64,000 nt of DNA from Acheta domesticus (lineage: Eukaryota > Arthropoda > Insecta > Orthoptera > Gryllidae), in contig JAHLJT010003656.1 in NCBI GenBank assembly GCA_031308135.1, forward strand, positions 51,196,421-51,260,420, in the 5' to 3' direction. Below are positions 1 to 12,289 of the stretch, one piece after another (within the stretch, counting starts at the first letter, position 1; each line of letters starts with the position of its first letter). The notes under the pieces were generated by a model. It was given only the letters and a program-made list of their open reading frames with translations, was not told the origin of the DNA and did not search any database. A program made the position numbers and the translations under genes.

Positions 1-2539
1 ACACTTTTTGGAAGTCACTTTTTTGTATTGTGAAGTGTAATATCCTTTTGTGGTTTTGTTTAGATATACTTAGTTTGTTAGTTAGTTTGTTTAGATATAC
101 AATATGCTCTTTAATTGTTACATTTGTTTCATTATTTCTTGACACAATCCACCATCAATCTTATTCTTTGCCCTTATATTATTTGATCAAAAAATCTTTC
201 CCCCTCTTCCTTTCTTCCTAATGTGTTCTTAATTCCTTTTCTTTGCTATTCAGAAAACCTAAGGCGTATCTATGAAAACCTAAAAAACTATGCTCTAATC
301 ATAATTTATTTAAGATAAAAATACTTCGGTGGTGGCTATAAAATTATAATGAAACATTAAAAACTGGGATTTTTAACTACAAAATATATTGATACAAGTG
401 ATGCATCCCAATATTATCAGCTGAAGTCAGTAATTTTAATTGTTAACTGAAAGCATTATGCAGCTTGTTGAATGCAATGAAAAACTGAAAAACTTAATAT
501 TTTCTTGCATCGTCCATAAATGGCTATAATCGAAATGGAAACTTTTATTCTTCCTCAAATTGCAAACTATTAGTCTTCCTCAAATTGTCATCTCTAAGTT
601 TTAGAATTATGCCTAATTAATTAAACATGAAGTCTATTTTCTGATTGTTATTTTGCTGAGAGATTCTACTTATAGTTTATAGTTAAGAATAATAATTCAT
701 TGTACATTATTGAGCAGTGATTACATTTAATATGTATTGACTAATAAATACTACTCTGAATAATACTCTAATTTACATATTACATTAAAAATGTGAGATA
801 ACAGTATTACAAAAAAATTTTTATTTAACAGCTACTTCAAATGTGTTATATCACATTTATTAAAGTGGACTTTAATGATTTTAACTGTTTAATGATTTTA
901 ATGTTTATAACTACGAATATGATTTTTTCTGTTAAAGCTGTAGATAATGTTTGCATCTCATTTAGATCAATAGATGCATTTCAAATGCAAAAGAGAATTT
1001 ATTTTATTTCAGAATGAATTGCATACAATAATTTCCAGATCAGATTAATACATTAATTAACTTCTATTATGTGCCTTGAACTATAGTTGAGAAAAAAATG
1101 ATTGTATAAGAGACATTAAAATTAGATGTATTTGTTATATTAATATGGTATGATAGTTAATATAGTATGGTGTCTAGATAATATGCCCTGCAAACAATCA
1201 TCAATCAACCAACAAATCATGGAAATGAAATTTCTGAAATTTCAAAGAAATATTTGAATTTATTATTATTTATTGGAGTATGAATTGCATTAAAGCTCTT
1301 GGAAATCATAAACTTGAACTTACAAGTAGATTGTACTGCCATGAATGAATTTTTTGATATTTGGGTTTTCTGTTTCATCTGTTTAGTAATCTTTCTACAT
1401 TTTCCATGCCTTTCAACAATGTGAAGCAACCAGTCAGTGCCATGTATTTACTTTTACCTTTTAAGTACTAGGTAGGAGTACAAACTGGTATTGACAATTT
1501 ACATCTGTACTCACTAGTCTTAAAACTTCAAAAAATTTAGCAGATTCATTTTTAACTGCAATTAAGTATAATAGATAAAACAAACACAATACTAGAAAAT
1601 TTTATTTTAATTTTGTAAACATCAGCTGTTAATAAAATTAAGGCCCACTCTTTCCTTCGTAATGTATGTTGAAAAAAAAATTTGTTGAGCAAGTGTAATC
1701 TGCAGCTTATAATTTACTCTACAGCTGAGAATTTATGCACATTTTCAGTCTAGTGTATAATAAATAGTGTAGAAACTTCAGTAATAGTAAATTCTTAAAG
1801 TAATTTACATAAATTTCTATCTTTTTCATTAATATATATTATTTATATCAGTACAAATTATCACTTTGATTTCTGAGTTCCTATGATCTGGAATGTCATC
1901 ATTTATATCATCAAATTTTGTATTATATTTTAGACACGACTGATTGTGTAACATATTGCGAGAATAATAATTAGCTACTCTGGCTAAGAAAGTATCACAA
2001 CTACTTATTTTCTCATTGTGCTGGTTAAGATATTGCCAAACCTGACAAAAAAAGTCTTGCTCCATATCTTCAAGGCTCTTGTCAATAAAAATGTTTTGGA
2101 TTTAAGACATTGAAATCTCACATGTTTAACAATTGTAGAGTCAATTCCTTGATAAGAATTCTTCATAAAAACTCTAAAACTTTCATGAATAGAGTTTTTA
2201 CCAAGACCTTGTATGACTAATTTTATTATAAAAAAGTAGTAATTATTATTTTATCTAGAAGAATAAAATCTATAAAAAATTAAAATAAGATTTAAACGTT
2301 TTGATACCCTACTAAAGTTACATTTTCACAGGTAAAAAAACTACCAATTTCATTCCTAATTTCTGAATTACTAATTAGTATTTCAGAAAGCAGTAATCGT
2401 TAAGTTATTGACAATGTTGTATTTTTTAATGTTCTATTCCTAAAAGTTGTTTTTAAAGTTAAGTGTCTGAAACCGGCCAGTGAAGAGTATTTATGGATTA
2501 CTGAAGTGATAAATATATTTCGTATATATTTAAATGCAG
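1..2539. other. AT-rich non-coding stretch
   Basis: No gene, RNA or repeat boundary could be recognised on either strand. Open frames are short, low-complexity and lack family motifs. A minus-strand frame of 78 codons at 1829-2065 has no recognisable domain. Confidence 0.5.
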
Positions 2540-2547
2540 GTAAAATA

Positions 2548-3326
2548 CAGTGGCGTAGCGTCAGGGGACGCTGAGATGCTGAGCATCCCCGTATATAAGA
2601 ACCTTAAATACTGTATTGATAATCTTACAAGTGGTCTGTTGAGCGAAACACGTTTTGTATTAATTTTAAATTGATTTCCTATGATTGAATTCGGCGGGAT
2701 GTTGAAGCTGGCCTCTGATTGCTTGGAAGCTAAAACACTTCTAGCGTCTGCCGCCAGATTGCGACGAGCAATGACGCATGCGCAGATGGCGAGATTCCCC
2801 TCTCCCCTCTTCACCCCTGGGCCCAGAGAAAACCAACTGCTTTACGCTAGCGTCTACTGCGGAAAGAAGCTCGTTTGTGCACGAGAGCGCAGCACACTTC
2901 AGGCGGTCAGTAAATTATCTTTCTCTCTCTCACTCGGGAGTCCCCGCTTGGTCATGGGTACAAACTGTAGAAATAATGCCCGACTACTATTTCTTAATTA
3001 ATATCCAATAAATTGTATTATCTCTTAAATAGATTACATATTATTTAAGTCTGCAATGTATAAATTAACAAATGGTCTTATTGTCATTCGCGTATAAGAA
3101 TTAAAGCTGAGCCATTGTATAATTTGCTTTCAAGACATCGGCAGCCCTGACTGCTGTGAGGATTTTGTGGGAAGCGCCTACATCGTCGTAAGCAATCGAG
3201 ATCGTGGAAGTAGTTAAAGTGTAACTGCCTCGTGTTGCGTTCGCCTGTTAGATGAAGTAGTTGATAGTGACATTTTGTGTGTTATTGTTGAGCATCCCCA
3301 AACGTGTGAGTCACGCTACGCCACTG
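2548..3326. mobile_element. Short non-autonomous hAT-type DNA transposon
   Basis: The element starts CAGTGGCGTAGCG and ends with the inverted counterpart CGCTACGCCACTG. The terminal CAGTGGCG form is typical of hAT elements. An identical 8-bp duplication, GTAAAATA, flanks it at 2540-2547 and 3327-3334, the size expected for hAT insertion. A subterminal TGAGCATCCCC block also appears at both ends in inverted form. No transposase is visible in the 779 bp, so movement would need an enzyme supplied in trans. The perfect duplication argues for a fairly recent insertion. Confidence 0.88.
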
Positions 3327-3539
3327 GTAAAATATGATATATGATAATATAATAATATAAATGTTGGAGTAATATAAATTATGAGATTGCTATTAAGATA
3401 AGTAGAGATGAAAAATCTCAAATGGCAAGAAAAGTGATAAGGATTTTTTTTATATTGTAGACGATTTTGTGAGCCATTGTACATATGTATTAAACAGGGC
3501 ATTGAACTTAGAGTTGAACTACTCAAAGGAGTTTCTGTA

Positions 3540-3960
3540 CATCAATTTTAACATTAGATCTAGGACAACAATTGGGCTGGGGAAATCTAACAGATGGAGT
3601 AATTGAAAGTGGTGTGAAAGTTTTCATGATAGCTGTTTCAGTGGAGGTGGAATGTGTTTCTTAAACTTTCATAATTGGCTTAATTCTTTGAGGGACATTT
3701 CTGCAAAGTATTTTGAAGAAGTGGGAAGACACTCAGGAAATGAAGCAGCTCATTGCTATGGTGGCTTTCTTGCAGTTCTATCTGCCTAGTGTGAAGAACA
3801 TCACACGCCTTACAAAGGTGTTCTTGTAAAGACTATAGCTTAATAGCTGGTAATGGTAATGCAAGTAAGAGTGAAGTTATTGAAGTTGTAAAGCAAAAAG
3901 GTTTTGCACCTAGAGATGATAATGAATCTGATTTTTTGGCTTTATGGTATGGTATGGTAT
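3540..3960 (+). pseudogene. RuvC-like Holliday-junction nuclease, prophage type, frameshifted
   Basis: Three successive frames together resemble the phage RuvC-like resolvase family. The first reads ILTLDLGQQLGWG near the start, like the DLGTTTGWA motif carrying the first catalytic Asp. The second reads a GGGM..FL.FHNWLNSL segment and then EAAHCYGGFLAVLSA. The third reads LIAGNGNASKSEVIEVV and DDNESDFLAL, like the family's C-terminal GNGxAxK and DDNEADALAL blocks. In a phage such an enzyme resolves branched DNA. Here at least two frameshifts and a stop break it. It lies directly upstream of the methyltransferase remnant in the same direction, as in some Rickettsiales prophages. A tandem TATGG repeat at about 3946-3968 ends it. 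Confidence 0.7.
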
Positions 3961-4038
3961 GGTATGGCTATGGTATGAATATTAGTAAAGATCTTAACAG
4001 TCTAAAAATCTCACAGAAAGTGGGAATTAAACGATAAA

Positions 4039-4665
4039 ATGGCAAATATTACTGTTTGCAATTCTCCATATAACATTGATTATGGTAGTAGCCAAGAAAG
4101 AGAAGATAAAAATATATTAAACAATAATCAAGGTGAAAAGTATGAGCTTTTTCTCTATATCTCTTCCCACATTTTAGCATACACCAAAAAGAGCAATTTA
4201 TATCTGTGTATCATCACCAGAGTTTTCAAACTTGCAAAAAGTATTTGAAGAAGCATCTGGTTGTTGGTCAACATTTATCATTTGAGCAAAGAATCACTTT
4301 ATGCTCGGAAGATCTGATTATCAGAGATAATACATAGCAATGCTCTATGAATGGAAAAGCAGCAATAAATGTGAGTGGTATGGTGGTAGAAATCAAAGTG
4401 ATCTGTGGTTTCATGATAAGCCAACAGATAACTCACTGCACCCAACAAGGACATCAGTAGAGCTAATGGAGAGAGCAATAGTAAACAGCAGTACACTGAC
4501 ACAGTACTTGATCCATTTAGTGGCTCTGCCAGCACACTGATTGCATGTGAGAGAACAGGAAGAATCTGCAGAACAATAAAGATAGATTCAAAGTTTGTAG
4601 ATGTCACCATAAAACATTGGCAAGTATAAATAGGTAGGAAAACTATTCTTACTGGTATTGGCAAA
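4039..4665 (+). pseudogene. Prophage DNA methyltransferase (N4/N6 type), broken
   Basis: The N-terminal part reads MANITVCNSPYNIDYGSSQ, matching the DPPYN catalytic block (motif IV) of beta-type amino-methyltransferases but with the Asp and first Pro changed to NS. About 100 codons on, in another frame, come GGRNQSDLWF, DKPTDNSLHPT and VELMERAIV. A further shift gives DTVLDPFSGSASTLIACERTG, the SAM-binding FxGxG block, and a tail of the form DSKFVDVTIKHW. The order (catalytic block first, SAM block last) is that of the beta class. Such enzymes modify host or phage DNA at short sites. Several frameshifts and the altered catalytic block mean it is dead. Neighbours on both sides are also phage-type, so this is a bacterial fragment and not an insect gene. 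Confidence 0.85.
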
Positions 4666-4685
4666 ACTTTTGCACAAATTTAAGA

Positions 4686-5190
4686 GTCAAGGGAGTTAAT
4701 AAAAAGAGAAAATAATGAAAAAAAGTGAAAATAACCTAGACAGAAAGGGCAAGAGAACTAGGAGTTTCAAAGCAATATGTCTTTTATTAACTAAAGAAAG
4801 GCAATAGTTGAATTGGAGAATAGTTTAATCAACTTAGAATCAGCAAATGAAGCAGTGGTAGCAATGTGAGATCCAAATCAGACACTAAGGAGGAAAAATC
4901 CAGAAAACACAAGTAATTTTCCAGATGTTGCTAAAAACTCAAATAAAAAATGAAATGGAATGTGGTAAACTGCATGACGCGAAAGCTAAAGCTGAGATAG
5001 TAGAACTTGTAGCAGTAGAGAAAGTAAAAACAAGCATTAAATGAAGCAAGAGTTGTAAGTACTAATTTACTTAAAATTCCAGAAAGAGTATTGGCCTAAC
5101 TGGCATTGGCGAATGATACGGAGAAGATCTAAGAAACATTGAGTGAGGAAATAAAAGATGCATAGGAAGGGTTGATGGAAAATACATTTT
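4686..5190 (+). pseudogene. Phage small terminase / Nu1-like DNA-packaging protein, copy 1
   Basis: Translation across frameshifts gives a helix-turn-helix-like start (ELGVSKQYVS), then MLLKTQIKNEMECGKL, a VELVAVEKVK block, and EARVVSTNLLKIPERVLA followed by LALANDTEKI and ETLSEEIKDA. The series of K(T/N)xIKNEME, KLxxAK, VxxLKIPxRV and ETLxxEI is typical of Nu1-type small terminase subunits, which bind viral DNA ends to start packaging. Several stops and shifts are present. A diverged second copy lies at about 12290-12790. The gene follows the methyltransferase remnant, in the same direction. Confidence 0.65.
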
Positions 5191-5698
5191 GATGACAGTA
5201 AATAATTTAAAACTACTAAAAAAGTTATTTATTAATTTAGTAAGCCTAATCCATATATTAGTTGTGATACTCATTTTAAGCAAATCTACTTGCTAAAAAC
5301 TTATTGCAAACTACTTGCTAAAAATTGTCTTTTGCCTTAAGTGACATGAAAGTGGAACAATTGCATCAGATAAAACTATAAGAAGTAGTGTACATGGTAT
5401 ATACCATATTTTAATGAGTTTAGCATAATAAATGCAAATCAACTTTTGAATAAGTATGATGTGCTCAATGAATCAAGCAAAGACATTAGCTAGAGTATTA
5501 ATATTGCAAACAAATAATAATGCATCATTCTATGACGAAGTAGAAAATAATGTTACAATTTCTACACTATCCATTGAATTGTTTGAAAAAGGTACGAAGC
5601 AAGAACGTGACTTAAAGCAGTGCCACACTGAATGCAAACTAGCATCTGTAAATGTGATTAGTAGGGCCCGGATAATTATGTAATTACACATTTCCTAA

Positions 5699-8322
5699 GG
5701 TAACACTATCAAGTCGAATCAACAATATATATACATACAACACAGGCTTCAGTGACCATACAGCACAAATTCTCAAACTCAAAATGGACACAGAAGTGAT
5801 TAAGGAAACACTTTACAGAGAAACTCGAAATTTCTCTCAAAAAAACTTTGACAAATTTAACTCTCTAATAAGTTCAGAAAACTGGGAGGAGGTATACAAA
5901 GCAACAGACACGAATACCAAATTTAACTTATTCATAAACATATTCCAAAGTTATTTCAACACTGTTTTCCCTCAAACACTGAAGAAAATAAAAAGCAAAA
6001 ACCACAAATCATGGTTAACACAAGGAATCAAAACATCATGTGAAAGAAAACAATACATGCATGAAAAAATCCTTCACAACGAATGTAGTTCTGAATTCTC
6101 ATCTTTTATTACAAAACATACAAAAATATCCTGAAGAAAGTAATTAAACAGGCCAAACTGTTAATGAACGATCATCGCATTGCCAGAGCACAAAACAAAA
6201 CAAAAGAAATGTGGAACATTGTGAAAAATACTCTAAAAACAGAAAACAGAAATACTAAGAACATTGAACTTCACTACAAAAACAATGTTCTGCGCAGCCC
6301 ACAGGAAATAGCAAACACATTCAATAGACATTTCTCAGAAATTGGTGAAAAACTAATTCACTGCAATTCATTAAATAATATAAACATGCAGTCAAATATC
6401 CGCACATTATCAAATGTAAATTCCATATACATTTCAGAAACTTCACCTGCAGAAATACAAAAAATCATTAATCAAATGAAAAACAAATATTCCACAAGAC
6501 TGGATAATATCTCTGACACCCTCATCAAATATACAGCAACAAACATAATAGAACTACTTGCTCACATTTGTAACCACTCCTTAATGATAGGTATCTTCCC
6601 AGAAATTCTCAAGAAAGCAAAAGTGAAGCCGTTATTCAAAAAAGGCAACACTCACGATCCCACGAATTACAGACCGATATTCTTACTATCTGGATTTTCC
6701 AAAATTCTAGAAAAGCTCTTTAATGATAGACTCAAAAGTTTTCTCAATTCTAATAACATATTGACAGAGGCTCAACATGGATTTAGAAATGGTAAATCTA
6801 CAGATACAGCTATCTTCACCTTTCTAAATGACATACTTAGTGCTCTACATCAGAAAGAAATCCCCATCGGTTTGTTCCTACACTTGTCCAGGGCATTTGA
6901 CATTATTGACCATCAGATACTGTTATCCAAACTTGAAATTTTGGGAATTAGAGGCATTGCACATCAATGGGTTAAATCTTACCTTTCAAATCGTTGTCAA
7001 GTAGTCACAATCAAGCATGTTAGAGATGAAAAGATTTCATCCCATTTTTCCCAACCTAAAACGATAAATAATGGAGTACCACAAGGATCAATTCTAGGCC
7101 CTACATTATTTCTCTTTTACATCAATGACATGCCCCTAACTCTACAAAAGAACAAAATGGTCCTATTTCCAGATGACACAAACATTATTATTAAAGCAAA
7201 TACTCAACAAACTCTACAAAAAGAAGCACAAACAGTTCTAGAAGCACTAGTAAAATGGTTTCAGGAAAATAAACTCATCATAAATACCAAAAAATACCAT
7301 CAAAAAGCCAACAACACAATTGATGATAAAAAATATGCCTGTACAAATTGCCCAAAAAACAACTTTCCTGGGTTTGACTATTCAAGATGATCTAAAATGG
7401 AACTCTCACATCACAGATCTAAACAACAAACTTACCAAGACATGTTATGCCATCTACATTCTTAAGTCAAATTCTAACTTGGATACACTGCGAACAGTAT
7501 ACTTTGCAAATTACACTCACATCTAAAATACGGAATCATATTCTGGGGAAATTCTCCAGAAAGTATTCACACTTTCATCATCCAAAAACGAATATTGAGA
7601 ACAATGACAAACACTCACAAATACGAATCCTGCAAACCACTTTTCAAAAAATTACAAATCCTACCGCTACCATGCGTGTACATTTTAGAAATATTAATCT
7701 TCACAAAGAAGGCACTTTTAGAAAACAAGGACTCTGTTACTCTAAACGCAGAAGTTCATAACTATGATACTAGACAAAAAAGAAACGTGCATGTCCCACA
7801 CAGAGAAACTTCACTCTTTCAAAAAAGTACCCTTATAGAAGTCATTACACTATACAACAAACTCCTAGTGAATTTAAAAGCTTAAACTCTGTACACACAT
7901 TCAAAAATAAACTGAAAGCTTTCCTGTTAAACCATACATTCTACAGTACAAAAGAATATGTACATCATAAACACGTATCTACCCAAATATAAACTAGTAC
8001 TAATCATTTTTATATACTCTGTTGCATGGTTTGAAACCCCCAAACTGACTGTTGAATGTAAGGGATGGACCCAGCCCAGGCATCAACTCATAAGAAGACT
8101 ACTTATTTATTTATTTTTTTTCTCTTTCTTTTTTCCTTTCTTTCTTTTTTTATTAGTATAGTTTTTCAATTTTAATATTCATTTCTTTTTTTCTTCTTTT
8201 CTGTATTTAATTCTTAGAAATATCTATATTGTACGTTTTATTATTATGTACATATGCTGACTTGTCATACATGGCTTATGCTGTATTTATGTGACAAATA
8301 AATATATTATTATTATTATTAT
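5699..8322 (+). mobile_element. 5'-truncated CR1/Jockey-like LINE (endonuclease tail, reverse transcriptase)
   Basis: The copy opens inside the C-terminal end of an apurinic-type endonuclease (GFSDHTAQIL, the SDH motif), then a linker with QTLKKIKSKNHKSWLTQGIK (5784-6134, frame break near 6134), then a reverse transcriptase at 6164-7390. The RT shows NYRPIFLLSGFSKILEK, QHGFRNGKSTDTA, NNGVPQGSILGP and FPDD. The first catalytic Asp of the LDLSKAFD motif is His (LHLSRAFD), so the copy is catalytically dead. The C-terminal part continues to about 7960 with frameshifts. The copy ends ACAAATAAATATA followed by (TTA)n at about 8297-8322, a simple-repeat tail typical of CR1-like LINEs. It lies inside the hAT element. 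Confidence 0.85.
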
Positions 8323-9009
8323 CCACGTTTTACGTCGATTAGTGGCCAAAAACGTTGAGTTTTTAGTACATATATTTACATATTTTGTCCGAAATTACAT
8401 ATATTTACATATTTTACACAAATGAACATATTTTTACATATTACTGGATTTTTCCATTATCCTATTAAAAAAAAATATAATTCTTTATTTTTTATTTCTG
8501 GTTTGGATAAGGAATCATCCAAACAAACAATTCAGCACTGTCAAACATTTTTTTCTGTAGCCTCCTCTCTAAAATGAAGCTATTATTACGTGCTAAAATG
8601 AGTGTATCCATAAATGACAACGGTATTGGAAGTAAAAGGGGAAGGCGACTATGCAATCCATAGCTTCTGTTCTGTTAGTTTTCAGCGCGAGTATTGCAGA
8701 GAACAGAAAGGAAGTTTGATTTGTGAAAATTATATCTTTAGCAGGCGATATCGCGCACCCACTTCACATATTTTAGAGGTCTCCTTTGACCTTGATACCC
8801 TTCACCAGAAACTACACGCACCAGTTCAAGAAGGGCCATTGACATTTTTCTTTCCTTGATTTTTACATGCGTCCCTCTACCGTTGTTCGTAAATTATCTC
8901 TTTGGACCAAAAATCTGAAGTAAAATCTCGCCGTGGAACTGATGTAAAAGGAAATCATATTGGCAAGGTTGTGATAGATTTAAAGAACATTTAAAAGTGT
9001 AAGTCTTAT

Positions 9010-9480
9010 TTTGTTAACTTGTGAAGTGTTACCCAAATGCAACCATCAAACTATTACAAAACTGTTTAACGATACAACGGGATTTTTGTGGCCTAATGAA
9101 TTTAAACATAATGTCTTCCTTCCAGTACTAGTGCAAGGCAGCAGAAGCCCTGCAGATATTGTTCCAAAATTACTACTTCTAACCTATCTTGTGAATGCGT
9201 TGTGTTTGCAGAACTGATTAGATCTCAGTTTGATAAAGTTGATGCATTGATTTCCAATACAAAAAAGGATTAACGAGATGGGGCACCTGGATTGACGCTA
9301 TGATCTACAATACTCAAAATTTTGATTTTGTAATATAAGTTACACATCAATTTGATTCTGAAGCTGCAGCATCTATAGGCATATCGAAGCAATTGTTTGA
9401 GACTCAAAAGCTGAACAACTATATTGCACCATTTTTCAGTAAGCAATACAATTCAATGCTTGTAAACATGTTCCCTGAAA
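9010..9480 (+). pseudogene. hAT transposase remnant
   Basis: Fragments in shifting frames include a segment reading LIRSQFDKVDALISNTKK and then RWGTWIDAMIYNTQNFDF. Together they resemble the hAT-transposase stretch in which a VD.LI.N.KK helix is followed by TRWGTW(I/L)DA. About 40 residues between them are missing and stops interrupt the reading. It lies inside the element bounded by hAT-type inverted repeats, which supports the assignment. No dimerisation domain was found. Confidence 0.5.
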
Positions 9481-9689
9481 TTTTCTAGTAGCTTTGGAAT
9501 TACCCCATCGGCAGTTGCTTCTTTAAAATCTGTTCATTTATGATTCGAGGTCAATAGGGGGATCTAGTGAAGAAAAAGAGGTCTTCCGTTCTGGAGAAAA
9601 ACCCAGGATTCGAAACAATTTGTGCTATTAGTGCAGTGCTATGAGGGGACAATTCCATCACACTGGATCCAGAAAATGGAGAAGAATAG

Positions 9690-9880
9690 AAAGTGTATTC
9701 GACATGAATGTTTAGATGCGTTTTTAAACAAATCCTTCATATTTTGCAGTCAAAATGCAATTCGTCATGTATCCTCTCCTCCGTCTTCTCTTTCTTTAGA
9801 GACCTCATTTATAACGATTGGTTGCATATTAGAGCCGCAAAGGGAAGGTATGCTACTAAAATAATATCGGAGATTATATA
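9690..9880 (+). repeat. Interspersed repeat shared with 36.4 kb
   Basis: The stretch with CTTTCTTTAGAG, CTCATTTATA and GATTGGTTGC, then AGAGCCG and AATAATA blocks, recurs in the same order at about 36395-36570 with moderate divergence. It shows two dispersed copies of one family. Element class not determined. Confidence 0.6.
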
Positions 9881-10468
9881 TGTTTTTTATTAATTCGGAG
9901 ATCGTTGAAAATAATAGGATTATGAGAACTATAATGTTTCATTTTGGTCTTTATATTAAGTACACAGAACATTATATACTAAGATAAAGGTATTTTAATA
10001 AAAAATAATTGTTATAATGATACTTAATGTTACATATTTCATACTTTTGAGTACATATTTCTGTATATTATAATACATATATATGTACATATTTTCCCAA
10101 TTTTTAGTACATAATTATCTGGGCCCTAGTGATTAGCAATGGTAGCAATAACACTATTACACCAAAAATAGATGAGGCAGGTGCTGATTTCCAAAAGAGT
10201 TCTTTAGTGTTGGTTGATGCTGAAGGCATAGAGGATGAATTTAATGCAGTTTGTGAGGCAAACAGAATAGGATATAACAGTGGGTGTTCTCCTGATCAGT
10301 TTAACATGGTATTCAGTATATCTTCCAACTACCAAATCTTTAACACGATAAAGGTGCAGAAGAATATAGAAAATCAGGGGATAAGCCAAACCCATCACCT
10401 AAAATTGTAGTGCTACAGCAGGACAATAGGAGTGTAGCTCCACCTTCACCTAGAACAGCAGAAATCAG

Positions 10469-11690
10469 TTGAGTATTATTCAGAACATTGCACTACCAAA
10501 ACCATCACATTCTTCTTTCCATTTAAATGGAGAAAAATCTGATGATGAAGCAGCTACAAGAGAACCTATTTATGCAACTGCAGGCCCAAGTAAAAAATTC
10601 TCAAAAAGAAGATTAGATGGTGAAATAAGCAATCAAAGTCCAGAGATGGAAAAGTCAAATTCTGAAGAAACATCAATTAAGAAAGGATCAGAAGATATAA
10701 TTTATGAACCATAAATCTGAATACAAAATTATGTTTTAAAATGTTTGGAAGGAAGTAATAGTGGAATAGACAATAGAAGTGCAGAGACAACAAGATCAAA
10801 CTCTCAAGTGAAAGAAATGATTGAGTCGTGTAGCCATCAAGGATGGGAGAATATAACATTCAATCCTGATAGTCCAGTTACACTTTCAACTAGCTCATCA
10901 AAACAATGTGATGATGAAGTTAATGAAGAAACCCCATTAATTAAAAAAGGAAAGAAAACAAACCAAACCTGGTTATGAGCAAAGGTTGCAATGCAGCAAA
11001 AAGAGTTTATAATTTTCAGTGTAACTGTGATTTTATTCAGCGCATCAGCGGGTGTGCTATATTTACAAGACAAAGCACAATTTGTTGTATTTTTTGCAAA
11101 CAGCCCTCTCTACATTACTACGCTGATGCAATTATGATAGCAATTACTTCATTACTTGCAATTAGAACAATATTTTGTGGAATAAAGCAATTTAAAGATA
11201 CTGAGGAACATCAAATACAGGTAAAGAATGCAAATGATGGTTTAAATAAAGTATTGGAGCACCACCCAAAGTGTAAAGTAATAAGATCAGTGAAACTGGA
11301 TCATAGCAATGGCACTCATTCAACTTAATGCTTGGGAAGGTAAAAACAGGCTTATTAATATTGACAAACAAGTAATTAGTAGAAGAAAAATAGTAGAATC
11401 AATAATCAAAAACAGGCCATTATTTACAGCATTTTTAAACAGTTTGGTTGCTGCAAATATAGTATTGCCTTTATTACTGTATATGGAAATTGGTATCAGA
11501 AGTGTACCAGAATGCTTTGATTAATGATGTATGGCTATCACTACATGTAGGCTCGAGTATACTTGCACTATCAATGACATGCCTTGGAGGACATAACTAC
11601 AGAAAAACGAATTGCACAAACTTGTATGTTCTGAGGAAAAAATTAAATGCAAAAAAGTTAATGTAAAGTTCATTGAGGAAATAAAGGAAG
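10469..11690 (+). pseudogene. Bacterial-type membrane protein remnant, several frameshifts
   Basis: A polar N-terminal region (10469-10714, then 10745-10970 in another frame) contains EPIYATAGPSKKFSKRR, DDEVNEETPLIKKGKK and other acidic patches. It is followed by hydrophobic segments recoverable only with frame changes: IIFSVTVILFSASAGVLYLQ near 11010-11070, IMIAITSLLAIRTIFCG near 11130-11180, SLVAANIVLPLLLYMEIG near 11430-11500 and WLSLHVGSSILALSMTC near 11530-11580. The layout is a soluble tail plus about four membrane spans. I do not recognise the family. Continuity with the flanking prophage-type genes suggests a bacterial origin. Confidence 0.5.
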
Positions 11691-12289
11691 GACACAAGTG
11701 CTTGAAGAAAACCACAGTAAAGCTGCTACATGCAGCAGTTTAATGCCAGAGCAAGTAGTGGTTGAATTTTATAACTACAAAGATGTAATTTATTTATTTA
11801 TTTCTCAAAAAACAGTAAAAACTGTATATGACGTGTGGGGAAAGAAATTTATCTGCGCACATTTTCTTGAGGGCCAGAATTAAAGGGAAAAAAAAACAAG
11901 AAAAAAAAAACGAAAAAATGAATTTAGAAAATAATTATTGTAGAAAAATCAAAATATTTGAAAAATGTTTTTTCCCGAGTTATAGAAAATCAATTTCAAC
12001 TGTAAATGAACTACAAGCAAAAGGAGTGCTCAACAAAACATGCGCACAGTGAAGCTACATTTACGTCCAGAAGCAAAACAAGGGGCCATCTCAGCATTTG
12101 CTCTATGGATCAGGGAAACTGGACAAAAACCTGATCGAGATGGGATAATTTATAGTATTAGTTGAAAGAACTTTTATAGCCTAATAATAAGCTTCACTTT
12201 ATAAAAAAGGAAGCAGCTATGGTGGAATAGTAATAACACCCAGAGCAAATAGTAGTGTAGAGCTTCACTCTACGCTAATAAAATATTTC
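11691..12289 (+). other. Degraded coding-like remnants of unknown type
   Basis: Short frames at 11698-11883 and 11828-12052 and a reading near 12040-12160 (LHLRPEAKQGAISAFALWI then RETGQKPDRDG) look like remnants of one or two small proteins. I recognise no family. They lie between the membrane-protein remnant and the second terminase copy, all on the + strand. Confidence 0.35.

Larger units (their letters stand above)
5662..10128. mobile_element. hAT DNA transposon carrying a nested LINE
   Basis: The ends are inverted repeats: TAGGGCCCGGATAATTATGTA on the left and TACATAATTATCTGGGCCCTA on the right, differing at one base. An identical 8-bp duplication GTGATTAG flanks it at 5654-5661 and 10129-10136. 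Subterminal copies of TACATATTT are dense near 8360-8440 and 10020-10090. Removing the LINE (5699-8322) leaves about 1.84 kb with a degenerate hAT-transposase remnant. The element inserted into bacterial-derived sequence, showing that this sequence already resided in a eukaryotic genome. Confidence 0.9.
5456..10410 (+). pseudogene. Unrecognised bacterial-type ORF split by a hAT insertion
   Basis: Codons 5456-5661 end ...ASVNVIS. When the hAT element (5662-10128) and one copy of its 8-bp duplication are ignored, the frame continues at 10137 as NGSNNTITPKIDEAG through 10410. The reconstructed reading is about 160 codons long, mostly polar, without a family motif I recognise. Its position between two terminase copies and before a membrane-protein remnant suggests it belonged to the same bacterial block. 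Function unknown. Confidence 0.45.
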
